A stretch of DNA of 64,000 nt from Piscicola geometra (Eukaryota > Annelida > Clitellata > Hirudinida > Piscicolidae), in assembly GCA_943735955.1 (NCBI GenBank), contig OX030960.1, forward strand, positions 1,371,634 through 1,435,633. Reading direction: 5' to 3'. Position 1 is the stretch's first letter. Every line of letters begins with the position of its first letter. A program made the translations under genes and the position numbers. Shown piece after piece: positions 54,429 to 64,000 of the stretch. Below the pieces are notes generated by a model. The model did not search any database and was not told the origin of the DNA. It was given only the letters and a program-made list of their open reading frames with translations.

Positions 54429-54711
54429 AACTAGGTCCACAGGTGGATGGCAGAGCGGCGAGAAGGGAGGCGCAAGAGGACTCTCCGCCACACCAATGCT
54501 CACTCTCCAAACATTCGACCTCACCCACCATTTCGTACTCGATCTTTGCCTCCACTCCCTTCTCTCCTCTTTTCATCAACCTTCTTTCTTCAAGCCTTTC
54601 ACCAAAAATCGTTTCTTCTTTCTTCAACTGCCCTCCAACACCCGATCGACCCATTCCTCCAACAAACGCCAGAGTGGCTAAAATACGTAGAAGAGAGATA
54701 CCTGATTGCAT
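54429..54711 (-). CDS. GFR-alpha/GAS1-like receptor, exon 1 (start, signal peptide, module 1)
   Basis: ATG at 54711 on the minus strand opens MQSGISLLRILATLAFVGG, a plausible signal peptide, then a charged region (EERRLMKRGEKGVEAK). Module 1 begins C-LESEHW-C-GGESS-C-ASLLAALPST-C, exactly the 6/5/10 spacing of the other three modules. Strong donor CCTAGTT/GTGAGT, phase 1; joining to exon 2 at 29.3 kb gives GPS-Y-YSC and completes the module. Known family members (GFR-alpha, GAS1) are cell-surface co-receptors for TGF-beta-like or Hedgehog ligands; which ligand applies here cannot be told. Intron 1 would be 25 kb, mostly transposons. Confidence 0.75.
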
Positions 54712-54889
54712 GCTGATCTGTCGATGGTTTTATCACGTTTTTAGAAGAGAATTTAAGTTTTGTGCGTACAAAATACTCAACAACTTTTTATTTAAACGAT
54801 TAAAGCCAAATTTGACGAAATATATTCAAAATTTATTATGTAATTTTGCATTCATTGATTTGTATAGCGAAGCAGACAGAGGGTTGGGG

Positions 54890-55530
54890 ATGCGTTGATG
54901 ATTTGCAAAGATTTGCTAACTATGTTCCCTGACAGGATGAAAAGACGTACACATAAAACTCTACTTGATGAAAAGTACTTTCTTGCCAGTTTCACAATAG
55001 CTGGATGCTAAGCTAAGCAGTTGCTCGATAAAGTTGTATATTTTTGGGGATTTTCTTATTTTCTACTGTTTATTCGTCTCTTTCCATGTCTCTTTAATTA
55101 TTATTTTTTAAATTCTAAATATTTTGATCGGGGGTTTAATAGTGTGGCAATTCATAAGCAAGAAATATTCAGATACATCTTTCTCTGCTCCAGCTCGAAA
55201 ATTTTTTTTTTTGAAACGAATGACAATCCTTTTCTGAATTGCATAATTTTTGTTTAAGTAAAAATTGCAGACAACACTACATACTTTTCACCGCCTAGAA
55301 GTTCTATTGTAAATCTACAAGGAATGAAAAGTTTTTTGATGAAATGCAGCTCTAAAAATTAGTTATACCCTTTCAACGAAATGTGTTTAACTATTTTCAC
55401 GCGAAAAATCAAGCGAGTTTAAAAAAAGTTTAATTCCGATAAAATAGTTGACTGCGTTAATTTTTTTAACGACGTTAATCTATTAACGCATTTATCGAAA
55501 GTTAACTTAGATTTACGCACATCTCAAATG
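54890..55530 (-). mobile_element. ZBED-type hAT fragment, copy 3
   Basis: TTTGCTAACTATGTTCCCTG, AAGTACTTTCTTGCCAGTTT, TTTTGATCGGGGGTTTAAT and TTATCGAAAGTTAACTTAG align with 1250-2070 of copy 1. Heavily degraded, no intact frame. It lies directly upstream of receptor exon 1. Confidence 0.7.
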
Positions 55531-55539
55531 AAACGTATT

Positions 55540-57380
55540 CTATTTTCAAATTCAGCACACAAAATATCTGAAAAATCACCTATCTGCATTTCAATTATGT
55601 AAAAAAAAATTCTCGGTCAGTGTATTATTATTATTATTTAATTTTTGAGTTATTATTTAATTATAAAATTATTATTTCATAGCTTCTGAAATTTGTTCAT
55701 CATCTAATACTAAACAAATAATATCTGGATAAAGTCTTAAAGGATGAACTATCCTAGAAGGAAATTTCCGCATACCTGCGTGTCTCATGTGAGCACATCC
55801 TTGCTTGTCTTTCATTTTCAATCAGCATCAATTGCTGCTATTACCTAAAACTCTTGTCAATGAACTCCATTTAATGAACATCAAGGCATTCTTTTAAATT
55901 GTAATTCATTTCGAATCCTTAAAATTGCAGCACGTTTTGAAAGTTTGTCATCACTCTCACGTCCTCTCCAGCACTGAATCAGTTGTGTGCTAATGTCTTT
56001 CGAACCAATCAAATCTCCTCTTAAGCTACGCATTCATTAGGCCATTATCCCGTTTCCAGTTATCTCATCCACCCTTTTTCACTTACACACTATTCCGCTT
56101 TCTGTCATAATTTTCTGCCACCTGCTATCTTCAACATTCTACTTTCCACCTTCCCTATTCCATATCCAACTTTAGCTTTCCACCAAATTCTACTTTATTT
56201 ATTCCACTTTATACCTTCCACTTCCCACCTATCGCTTTTCATTTTCCACCACTTCCCATTTTCCAAATTCCACCATTCCTCCGTTTAAACACCCCGCTAG
56301 TCGACCCTTCAAAATAATCCGGATTAAGATTCGCAAAGAGCTTACCAAGTGAATAATTTGCTGCGTGAGAATTTGACTCGCCATAAATGTCGTTTGCAGC
56401 TAATTTTTATGGTAATTTTACTAATATCATTGGTGTTATGAACAAAACTATCAAACTCGTGGGTTCAAGCAACAAAGTTATACTAGCATTGTTCGCCAAG
56501 TTCTTGTGACGGTTATGACAGTTAATGTTTTCATGTTAAATAGTTGCAAAAAAAACTTTTGAGTGACTTTAGTGTAAATGCAATGGTTGGTAGGCAGCTC
56601 TCTTCTGCCTCACGACTCTGCCATCCATCTCTCTCTTCGCGATATTTATTTTTTAAATCCTTTTTGAATAAAAAAATATATTAATCTTGAATCATTTTAT
56701 ATCGTCTGAAATCTTATTTGAAAATAATGTTTGAAAAAATCTTAAAAGATTGAATGAGGAATTGTAAATAAAGCATAGGCATTCAAAATGGTCTATTCCT
56801 AAGGTTTCAAAGCCTCGCTTGTAAGATGACATAGTCGAACAAATCGTTGCTGCTCCTCAGGGATGCCTTTCATGCAGATGTATTTTACCGATGTAACTTT
56901 TTGTTCACATATTAATTATAATCGGCATTTGGAAGTGACTTAGGCTTATGTTTTGAGGTTTTGACGTTTATCCACTTAGTGAACTGAATTTCCTGAATTG
57001 ATTTCATCATGAGAGGCCCTCCCTGGTGCAAGTTCATCTTGGTGGGCATTTTATGGTTCTTCTACAGCTTATATTTTTTGGAATTACAAATGTTTTGTTC
57101 TCAAAATTTCTGTTACCGACACAAAGGTGCAGCCAATATTCAGAATTATCTTTTGTTGGCAACTTGAGTGCAAAATTACCTTCAGAAGCTACCAATTATT
57201 TTACTCAGTTCTTCTGCTTAAAAGACAGCGAAGGCGGTTGCACTTGCGAGCTGATTCTAAAAAGCATGTAGTCTCAGTGAATGAACATGTGCGCTGTTTT
57301 TTAAACATTCTGCTTCTCATAATCGCTTGAAAAAAGCATGTACTCGAACTCCTAATGTTTTTTCTTGTATCTTTATTGCT
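55540..57380. other. Stretch without recognised gene; pyrimidine-rich patch
   Basis: 56040-56295 is a C/T-rich degenerate repeat (TTTCCACC, CTTCCACTTCCCACC). The plus-strand frame at 57026-57271 starts with a hydrophobic segment but has no recognisable domain. I cannot support a gene. Confidence 0.4.
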
Positions 57381-57384
57381 GTCA

Positions 57385-57692
57385 AGCATGGGCGGTGATC
57401 CTGGGGGGGTTCTGGAGCCCAAACCCTTCCATTTTTTTTTTGTGAGGGGTCCTTAATGTGAATCCTCCCACTTGTTTCAATAAAAAAAATTTTAAACTTT
57501 TGTTTCGATCTGAGCATAAAACAACCTTGGCATAAAACAAAATGTTTATAGTGTAATACATTTAGGGTATGTGTAGTTATAGTGATAACTGTTTAAAGCC
57601 AAATTATTCTTTGCTCACTTGAATATTCGTATCTAAACAGAAGTTTAATAATGTGTCTGGACCCCAGGACCCCCCAGGATCGTCTATGCTGG
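57385..57692. mobile_element. Short element with inverted GATCCTGGGGGG ends
   Basis: Left AGCATGGGCGGTGATCCTGG and right (reverse complement) AGCATAGACGATCCTGGGGGG form imperfect inverted ends. The interior GTTATAGTGATAACTG and TTCTTTGCTCACTTGAATA relate it to the right arm of the element at 3441-3869, and CATAAAACAAAATGTTTATA to 3768-3790. Confidence 0.55.
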
Positions 57693-58061
57693 TTAAGACC
57701 CGCCCCCCAAGATTTGCAGCAGATCGCTGCCCCTGCTGTCCAGCATGAGAAATAACTTCATAAATGCTTTGATGAATTATTGAAAGACGTGTAAATAATT
57801 TTGTTAATAGATGTGTAAAGTAAATTTGTGAATTAATGTGTGAATTGACGTATATCAGTCTAGTATGGTAAAGAAACTGGACTGTATTATTATGCAAATG
57901 AACGCTCCATTAGAGGCGACATGTAAGAAAGCCGCAGGAATGGTGCTAAAATATAATTTAATGTTCGTTCTAAAAGATTCCCACTCATTTCATCTTTGCG
58001 CTTTTATTAGTTTATTTATTTTAGGTAGCGAGCATTTGCCCAAGTCATTCACTGCATTTTC

Positions 58062-58282
58062 CCAAAAAACACCCATTGCATTTGTCCCAAGACATTCATT
58101 GCATTTGTCCCAAGACATTCATTGCATTTGTCCCAAGACATTCATTGCATTTGTCCCAAGACATTCATTGCATTTGTCCCAAGACATTCATTGCATTTGT
58201 CCTAAAACATTCATTGCATTTGTCCCAAGACATTCTATGAATTTGTCCCAAGACATTCTATGAATTTGTCCCAAAACATGAA
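58062..58282. repeat. 23-bp minisatellite (CATTGCATTTGTCCCAAGA)n
   Basis: About nine units of CATTGCATTTGTCCCAAGACATT-type sequence (23 bases), drifting to TATGAATTTGTCCC at the right. Translation gives a pseudo-repeat peptide (FIAFVPRHS). Confidence 0.92.
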
Positions 58283-58379
58283 TTGCATTTTCTCCTTTTC
58301 ATCTTTTTCTAACGATTACTCTCACACTTTTCAATTCATTTTAAAACCTCGAATACAACACTGGCCTCTAAGGCTTATT

Positions 58380-58830
58380 AAATATTGATATTCATCTTGC
58401 GCTTTCTACTCGAGTTAAAGACAGCCATTAAGCGCTTCTCAGAGCATTAATCACTCGATTCGTGTCTCGGACTGCGGCATGCGTTAGCAAGGCACATTAA
58501 CATATGAATGCAGCTCTTTCCTCCTTCTCAAACTTCATTTATTTTTTGATCACTTGCTCCTTTATGAGTCATTTCTGTCATCGACTTATCTCGAAATTGT
58601 TTTCCCTCGCACGCCACCCTCTTAATCTGTATTCCTTAGCATCTCTTCTCCATCAATATGCACATTCTCCTTGCCACCATCTCTTTCATCACTCTTATCT
58701 GCTTTCGACTCACTTTGACCTCATCATTACCATCACCAACATCTCTATCCTCACTCTGTCCTATCTCCATCACTGACCTCCCATCTTCATTCATACATGT
58801 ACCGACCTCATCCGCTTCACGCAAGAATGT
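58380..58830. other. GC-richer patch of unknown nature
   Basis: Balanced composition in an AT-rich neighbourhood; long open frames on both strands (58504-58776 plus, pyrimidine-rich; 58636-58824 minus, acidic/basic). No domain recognised; probably compositional. Confidence 0.3.
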
Positions 58831-59511
58831 AATCTCGATTACATTTTTTTTCTTTTTACGAGTTATTTTCCGAAAGTATTTTCTTCTACAAAATTGAATT
58901 ATATTTTTGTTTGGTAATTATTTTGAACAGAACTCCCTTTCTAGTGGCTCGGTGAATTTGCTTTGGGTTGCAGATTTTTGATTTTTAAGTATTTCTCTTT
59001 TTTCAAATCTTCCTATTTGTTTTTCAAAAATTTAAAAATGACAAAAAACTTAGTTAATAATTTTTTCTACATTTTCTTTGAAATTTGATTCTTTTTTGGA
59101 ATTTATTAAGTCAAAAGTATAAAAACCATTAAATGTATAAGTATTTTGGTAAGTTATTCGTCGAATAAATCGTTTGGGAATGATTTAATTCGCACAGAGG
59201 GTGCTGCGTTGTGAGAAATGGTTTGCTCGTAGTCATTTTTCAAATTAGTCTCGAAACTCCACTGGGTTGACACCACTTTTAAAATGCTATATCGTATATA
59301 ACGTCTTACTTGAGCTGTCTTTTTGAATATACATTTTTATTCTATCTTACTTCGTAATTCTCAAAAAAAACTTTAGCACTGTCACTTTTAGCTCTGTTTC
59401 TTGTTTTTAGGCGATGCCACTGTTTCTGGAACCTACATGCTCGCGGGTCACACCACAGTCTTCAAATGAATTTACTTTTTGGAAGTACATATTCTTTGCG
59501 GATCACACCCA

Positions 59512-59760
59512 AGGCGCCGACTCCATGGGGCTTGGAGGGGTTCGAGCCTCCCCCAATATTTAGTCGCTCGGGCCCGCCATTAGCTGAGCCCCCACTCCAA
59601 TATTTTTTTATTTGATGCTGAAATATTTTAATTACTAAGTTTTTATTTGGAAATACATTTTTGGATATAATTTACAAATATTTATGAACTTTCCATACTA
59701 ATTTTCATATTAGAGGTCAAAAGAGTGTCGTGGTCTTACTCCCAAAACTATATTTATTTT
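59512..59760 (+). mobile_element. Fragment of GGCGCCGACTC-ended repeat, copy 2
   Basis: AAGGCGCCGACTCCATGG, TCGAGCCTCCCCCAATATT and ATTAGAGGTCAAAAGAGTG parallel 12511-12765. Confidence 0.6.
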
Positions 59761-60660
59761 GTCTGATCTTTAGGTATCATGAAAAGTGGGAATGACAGTG
59801 AAATGATGCGGGAAGGGAATAGGAACAGGATCACGAAGGTGAGTGTGGATGAGAAAAACAAAATTTCAATAAGAGAAGGGTAAAGTTTTTCCACGCAGAT
59901 TTCTACTTTAAACCCAAGATTATTTGTTTAAAAGATAAAAAGCCATAGAAACTTAATTTAATTACATAAAACCAATGAAACTTATCTCAAATCATTTTAT
60001 TTCAATTTTTGCAAATTTAATTTTTTTTGTTTTTTTGCCAAATTTTGACGTTCCAACATTAAATGCTAAGAAATGCCAAGAATATCAAGTTTTTGACTGG
60101 GAGTGAGTGACCAAAGTTTTACTTTCAAGAAGGTGTCGAAACCATGTCTAAATTTTAAAAAACCAAAATTATGATGACTAGCGGAAAAAAGACAAGACGG
60201 GTAAAAAATTGTGGACTGTTAATTCAAAATGGTCCTGGTCCAACTTCTTGATGATAGTCTTAAATATATAATCATTTTAGAAATCCATTTAAATATCATT
60301 TTCACAAAAATTTTAATTGATTAAAAATGAAAGTTTGACAAACCACAATTGATTTATCCAAGTTTTAGAGCATTGAGATGAATGAATTAATTACTTATTG
60401 ACTGAACTTACCTCACCAAAAAAGTATTCAAATAGTTTATTTATCTCTAATTATAATGATTATAAAGTTGTTAAAAAATGTAATATTAATTGATAAAATA
60501 TCAAAAGATTAATCTCTTATATCATAGGGGATGTGTTAGAAACGGTACTCAGAAGCATAGACGGAGCAATATAAAAACAGCTGATGGAATGTTTATTTAT
60601 TTGTCGAATCAGCTGATGTTTGGTATCTAACAATAGCAAAAATCGCCTTATTTTCTTTAG

Positions 60661-60836
60661 ATTTCGGAAACTATCCGAGGCGAGATATCTCGTAAAATGA
60701 ACAATTACTAAGGCTTCTTCACTTCTTTTTTTGATAATTTTTTAAAGGTATATGATTGTTCACGGTATATATGACGGCAAATTATCTGAGGCGAGATATA
60801 TCGTAAAATGAACAATAAATAAGACTTCTTTACTTG
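60661..60836. repeat. Direct duplication of a ~65-bp segment
   Basis: ATCCGAGGCGAGATATCTCG with TAAAATGAACAATTACTAAG (60675-60712) recurs as CTGAGGCGAGATATATCGTA with AAATGAACAATAAATAAG (60787-60824), about 110 bases apart. Between them is a GTATATGATTGTTCACGG SINE-like scrap. Confidence 0.75.
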
Positions 60837-60847
60837 CTAATTGAAAA

Positions 60848-60962
60848 GACTTTTGAGATGATAGTAATGATGATGCTAATGAAACAAACTGTTGAGATGA
60901 TGATAATGATGATGCTAATGAAAAAGACTGCTGAGATGATGATGATGATGAGGATAGTGATG
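60848..60962. repeat. GATGATAATGATGATGCTAATG tandem repeat (45-bp unit)
   Basis: Two and a half units of about 45 bases built from GATGAT triplets. On the minus strand it would read as a Ser-rich 15-residue repeat (SSLSSSQQSFSLA), but with no gene context I call it only a repeat. Confidence 0.8.
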
Positions 60963-62034
60963 GTGGATGAATTTTCTTTAAGCATTGATGACTATTCATT
61001 TTTTAATATAGAATTTGAATGCTTTTGGAATCTATGGCAATCAAACCTTACACTTGCACCACTAAAACCACCAGCACTTGCTTTTAAAGTTGTTGTTTTA
61101 TAAATAACCATTATAGAGGTCAAAAGATTTGCGTGGGTTTCAACTCCCTAAAGGGGTAAAAATGTACCAACATCATTATATTTTCATGGAAGTTTGATAT
61201 CTTGTAGATTATTTGAAGATGGATACTCAAGTCTTGACTGAATTATACTTGTCAGATATGAGTAGTTGAATTTTAATGTTAAAGTTTTGGTAATCATTAA
61301 CGGTTAATGCTTGAAACTTCTGTGACATTAATTGAAGTAAGTTTATCATAAAAGATTTCTGTTGTTCGTCAAGCTCTAATTATGAGACTTTTACACATTT
61401 TTCAAGAATCTTTACTATTGAAAGAATTAAAAAATTCAATACGAAAAAATATTTTTGTAATAATTTGTCTCAAAATATGGCTCCATTTTAGTAGAATGAA
61501 TAAAATTCATCCGCAAAATTTTTCACTAGTAATATGGGGAAAAATATCTTTTTAATTTAAACTATTTCATTTTGCCTATAAGCCAGTGATGGGCACTCAA
61601 CTACTTTTGAGTAGTTAAACTTTTGCTAACTACTTAACTACTTTTGAGTAGTTAAACTACTAGTTAACTACTAACTACTTTTCAATAGTTAAACTTTTAG
61701 GGCTTAACTACTTTTCAGTAGTTGGAGTAGTTAACTACATTTCAACTACTTTTTCTCAAAGTTAAGCATATATTATATCGACACCGGCTGTAATACTTAT
61801 CAATCAATACTTACTGTTATATTCATATTACTGTTCATGTCTACATAGGTAAGACAGAGGAGACAAATATAATTGTCACTAATAACACTGTGTAATTTTC
61901 TTGATATCAGAACAGTCAACACAAAAACAATGGAATTATTTACTCATATATATAGAATATATGATATATATATATGTATTTACTGCTCAATTGCTGGTGG
62001 TATTCAAGTACCATGTACTGGGAAGGATTATTAA

Positions 62035-62240
62035 ATAAATAAATAAATAAATGTCAGTTTTATATAGCGCCCGGGCACGCAACTGAAGCGCCACTAACAC
62101 GAGATAAGTCGTGAAACACCGCATCATATACAATAGGTATATGATAGCTCACTGTGGGCTGAACAGGGATTCGAAACTGGCGACCTTTAAGTTGCAGGTC
62201 TAACGACTTACCATCTAAGCCAACCCGCTCGCCAAGTGGT
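62035..62240 (-). mobile_element. tRNA-derived SINE inside the complete BED-hAT
   Basis: Reverse complement of 26018-26220, near identical: (AAAT)n tail, TATAGCGCCCGGGCACGCAA, B box GGATTCGAAAC, A box CCATCTAAGCCA. It is at the same place in both hAT copies. Confidence 0.88.
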
Positions 62241-62365
62241 AAAACTATTCATAATAACTTTAAAACTTAGAGTGATTACAATAAAATGGCCAGTTTAAAC
62301 AGTTTTTAGAGTTTTATAACACAAAGACAAATAAAAGACAGTTTTATGAGTTTTACACTATAGCG

Positions 62366-62671
62366 TTACTCTTTAACAACGCTCTCAGCTTTGGTTACTT
62401 GCCTTAAGAAGACAAGTTTTTCAAACATGCTGTCAAAAAGTTTACAACGCCTTGGAACCAGAATTTGTCCAGCAGCACTGAACAACCTTTCGACTGCAGC
62501 ACTACTGGGTAAGGATGCATTACATTTCAGAAAGGCATTACACAGTCGAGGAAATTTAAATGGCACTTTTAGTTCAGTGTCAGCACTAGAAAGATAATTA
62601 TGAATTTCTTCTTCTATGCTGCTGTCAACAGTAGTGTCAGTATCATTTCTTTCTGTCACAAAGAAATACAA
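62366..62671 (-). pseudogene. hAT dimerisation domain, second copy
   Basis: NDTDTTVDSSIEEEIHNYLS, FPRLCNAFLKCNASLPSSAA, VERLFSAAGQILVPRRCKL and FEKLVFLRQVTKAESVVKE: as 25611-25877 with a slightly longer tail. The RNase-H core is deleted. Confidence 0.8.
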
Positions 62672-62696
62672 GTCATCAATCGGCTCTTTTTCCGAT

Positions 62697-62894
62697 CTAA
62701 AAACTGGGGCTTACCTTCAGATGCTTCCGAAAATTATAGCTGGACGAGATATTTCCACTAATCTGAACTCCACAACAATGCTTACACGTTGCGACGAAAT
62801 TTTTTTCGTCCGATTTAATACTTGGGTTTTTTAATGTTCTTTTACTACTGCTGAATTCATGATGCAATACTAGCAGAAAACTAGCAAGGACCAA
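62697..62894 (-). pseudogene. BED-type zinc finger remnant of the hAT
   Basis: NPSIKSDEKNFVATCKHCCG followed by SSSYNFRKHLK: a BED-like finger (CKHC ... FRKHL). The frame runs into AAG/GTAAGC, a possible donor, and CTTTGTGACAG 68 bases on is a possible acceptor, but that junction would shift the dimerisation-domain frame. Confidence 0.55.
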
Positions 62895-63319
62895 ACTAAC
62901 AGTTTACTTTAATTATTTTTATTTCAAAAAAAGTTTTTTACCATGCAATTTCCCAGGGATAGGCACTTTAACTGATATTTATAAATGTGGATTTGTTGTA
63001 ATTATCTTTTAACAACTTTTGAGTAGTTAAACTACTTTGAGTAGTTAAACTACTTTGAGTAGTTAAACTACTTTGAGTAGTTAAACTGCTCTCTAACTAC
63101 TGACTACTTTTGAGTAGTTAAACTTTTTGCCTTAACTACTTTTGAGTAGTTAAACTACGTAGTTAACTACTAGGTAGTTAACTACTAGGTAGTTAATTAC
63201 TGCCCATCTTTGCTATAAGCATTACCGTTTTATTTCCAAACAGCTATTTAAACATTGGAAACTTGTCTATATCAATCGTTAATCTCATTTGCATAAGTAA
63301 TGAGTACCGTTTCTAAACT

Positions 63320-63944
63320 AAACCGTATTGTATTTTACTGTATTGTATTGTATTGTATTGTATTTTACTGTATTGTATTGTATTGTTTTGTATTGTATTG
63401 TATTGTATTATATTGTATTGTATTGTATTGTATTGTATTGTATTGTATTGTATTGTATTGTATTGTATTGTATTGTATTGTATTGTATTGTATTGTATTG
63501 TATTGTATTGTATTGTATTGTATTGTATTGTATTGTATTGTATTGTATTGTATTGTATTGTATTGTATTGTATTGTATTGTATTGTATTGTATTGTATTG
63601 TATTGTATTGTATTGTATTGTATTGTATTGTATTGTATTGTATTGTATTGTATTGTATTGTATTGTATTGTATTGTATTGTATTGTATTGTATTGTATTG
63701 TATTGTATTTTATTGTATTGTATTGTATTGTATTGTATTGTATTGTATTCTATTGTATTGTATTGTATTGTATTGTATTGTATTGTATTGTATTGTATTG
63801 TATTGTATTGTATTGTATTGTATTGTATTGTATTGTATTGTATTGTATTGTACTGTATTGTATTGTATTGTATTGTATTGTATTTTAATGTATTTTACTG
63901 TATTGTATTGTGTTGTACTGTATTTTATTTTATTGTATTGTATA
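63320..63944. repeat. (TATTG)n pentanucleotide array, ~600 bp
   Basis: Some 120 units of TATTG, with scattered single-base variants (TATTT, TACTG, TATTC). Long open frames (VLYCIVLYCI) are translations of the repeat since 5-mers cycle through all frames. Confidence 0.98.
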
Positions 63945-64000
63945 GTTGGCCTGGACCCCCCCCCCCCTTCCCAAAGTTTCAGACAAGTCGGCGCCTATGA
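63945..64000 (-). mobile_element. Terminus of a GGCGCCGACTTG-type element, cut by the window edge
   Basis: A poly-C run, then CAAAGTTTCAGACAAGTCGG and CGCCTATGA. Reverse complement TCATAGGCGCCGACTTG resembles the beginnings of the repeats at 12511 and 59512. The rest lies outside the window or was replaced by the TATTG array. Confidence 0.5.

Larger units (their letters stand above)
61584..63209 (-). mobile_element. Non-autonomous BED-hAT with AGTAGTTAAACTACT arrays, complete copy
   Basis: Perfect 8-bp duplication CTATAAGC (61576-61583 and 63210-63217). Ends CAGTGATGGGCA and TGCCCATCTTTG. Both subterminal regions (61600-61760, 63010-63195) are packed with GAGTAGTTAAACTACTTT units. The interior holds a SINE, a hATC-domain frame and a BED-finger remnant on the minus strand. 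1626 bp. Confidence 0.95.

Noticed and set aside
57865..58263. 132-residue plus frame
   Set aside because: Second half is the 23-bp minisatellite; first half has no domain.
58504..58824. Protein-coding gene on either strand
   Set aside because: Frames follow pyrimidine/purine composition and repeats of CATC; no domain or splice context.
63328..64000. 186- and 215-residue open frames
   Set aside because: Pure translation of the (TATTG)n repeat; all frames of a 5-mer are equivalent.

Overview
This is a eukaryotic, animal-type sequence. It is AT-rich and intron-rich and is crowded with non-LTR retrotransposons (LINEs), tRNA-derived SINEs, hAT and piggyBac DNA transposons, MITEs and minisatellites. 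Short tracts of (TTAGGG)n-type repeat point to an animal with the ancestral metazoan telomere repeat, i.e. not a typical insect. I cannot name the species.

The main host gene is on the minus strand and was assembled by reading splice signals and reading frames. It is a GDNF-receptor-alpha/GAS1-like cysteine-rich receptor gene running from about 54.7 kb (ATG and signal peptide) down to a stop codon at 7.9 kb. Seven exons are proposed: E1 54429-54711, E2 29143-29310, E3 17891-18215, E4 about 11403-11656, E5 10883-11147, E6 8594-9021, E7 7936-8491. All the joins that can be tested (E1/E2, E2/E3, E4/E5, E5/E6, E6/E7) keep the reading frame. Four modules each begin C-x6-C-x5-C-x10-C. At least one exon, the second half of module 2 between E3 and E4, was not found. 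A tRNA-Ser(GCT) gene lies within the 11 kb intron between E2 and E3, and a candidate regulatory patch (NRF1-like site plus perfect CRE) lies just below E3.

Nearly everything else is mobile or repetitive DNA, much of it filling the introns. 0.6-2.1 kb: ZBED-type hAT with a nested SINE. 3.4-7.9 kb: two MITE-like elements and an hAT with perfect 8-bp target duplication. 9.2-10.4 kb: a 28-bp minisatellite in a receptor intron. 12-16 kb: LINE fragments nested in a MITE. 19.25-27.04 kb: a large hAT carcass holding a 3.8 kb endonuclease/RT LINE, a second ZBED-hAT, a SINE and another hAT. 29.3-30.4 kb: CR1/L2-like LINE. 31.3-32.5 kb: piggyBac relic. 32.7-34.65 kb: minisatellite and hAT. 37.3-39.9 kb: LINE split by a SINE and by an hAT with perfect target duplication. 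41-42.6 kb: minisatellites and a LINE end. 42.65-51.78 kb: a four-level nest (SINE, hAT, LINE, GTF2IRD2-like hAT), plus a MITE with telomere-like interior and another hAT. 54.9-64 kb: upstream of the receptor gene, more hAT relics, a 23-bp minisatellite, a complete non-autonomous hAT and a 0.6 kb (TATTG)n pentanucleotide array.

The transposon ORFs are broken by stops and frameshifts, so I regard them as relics. The parts likely to be functional are the receptor gene and the tRNA gene. Exon boundaries rest on splice dinucleotides, phase and cysteine pattern only; there is no transcript evidence here.
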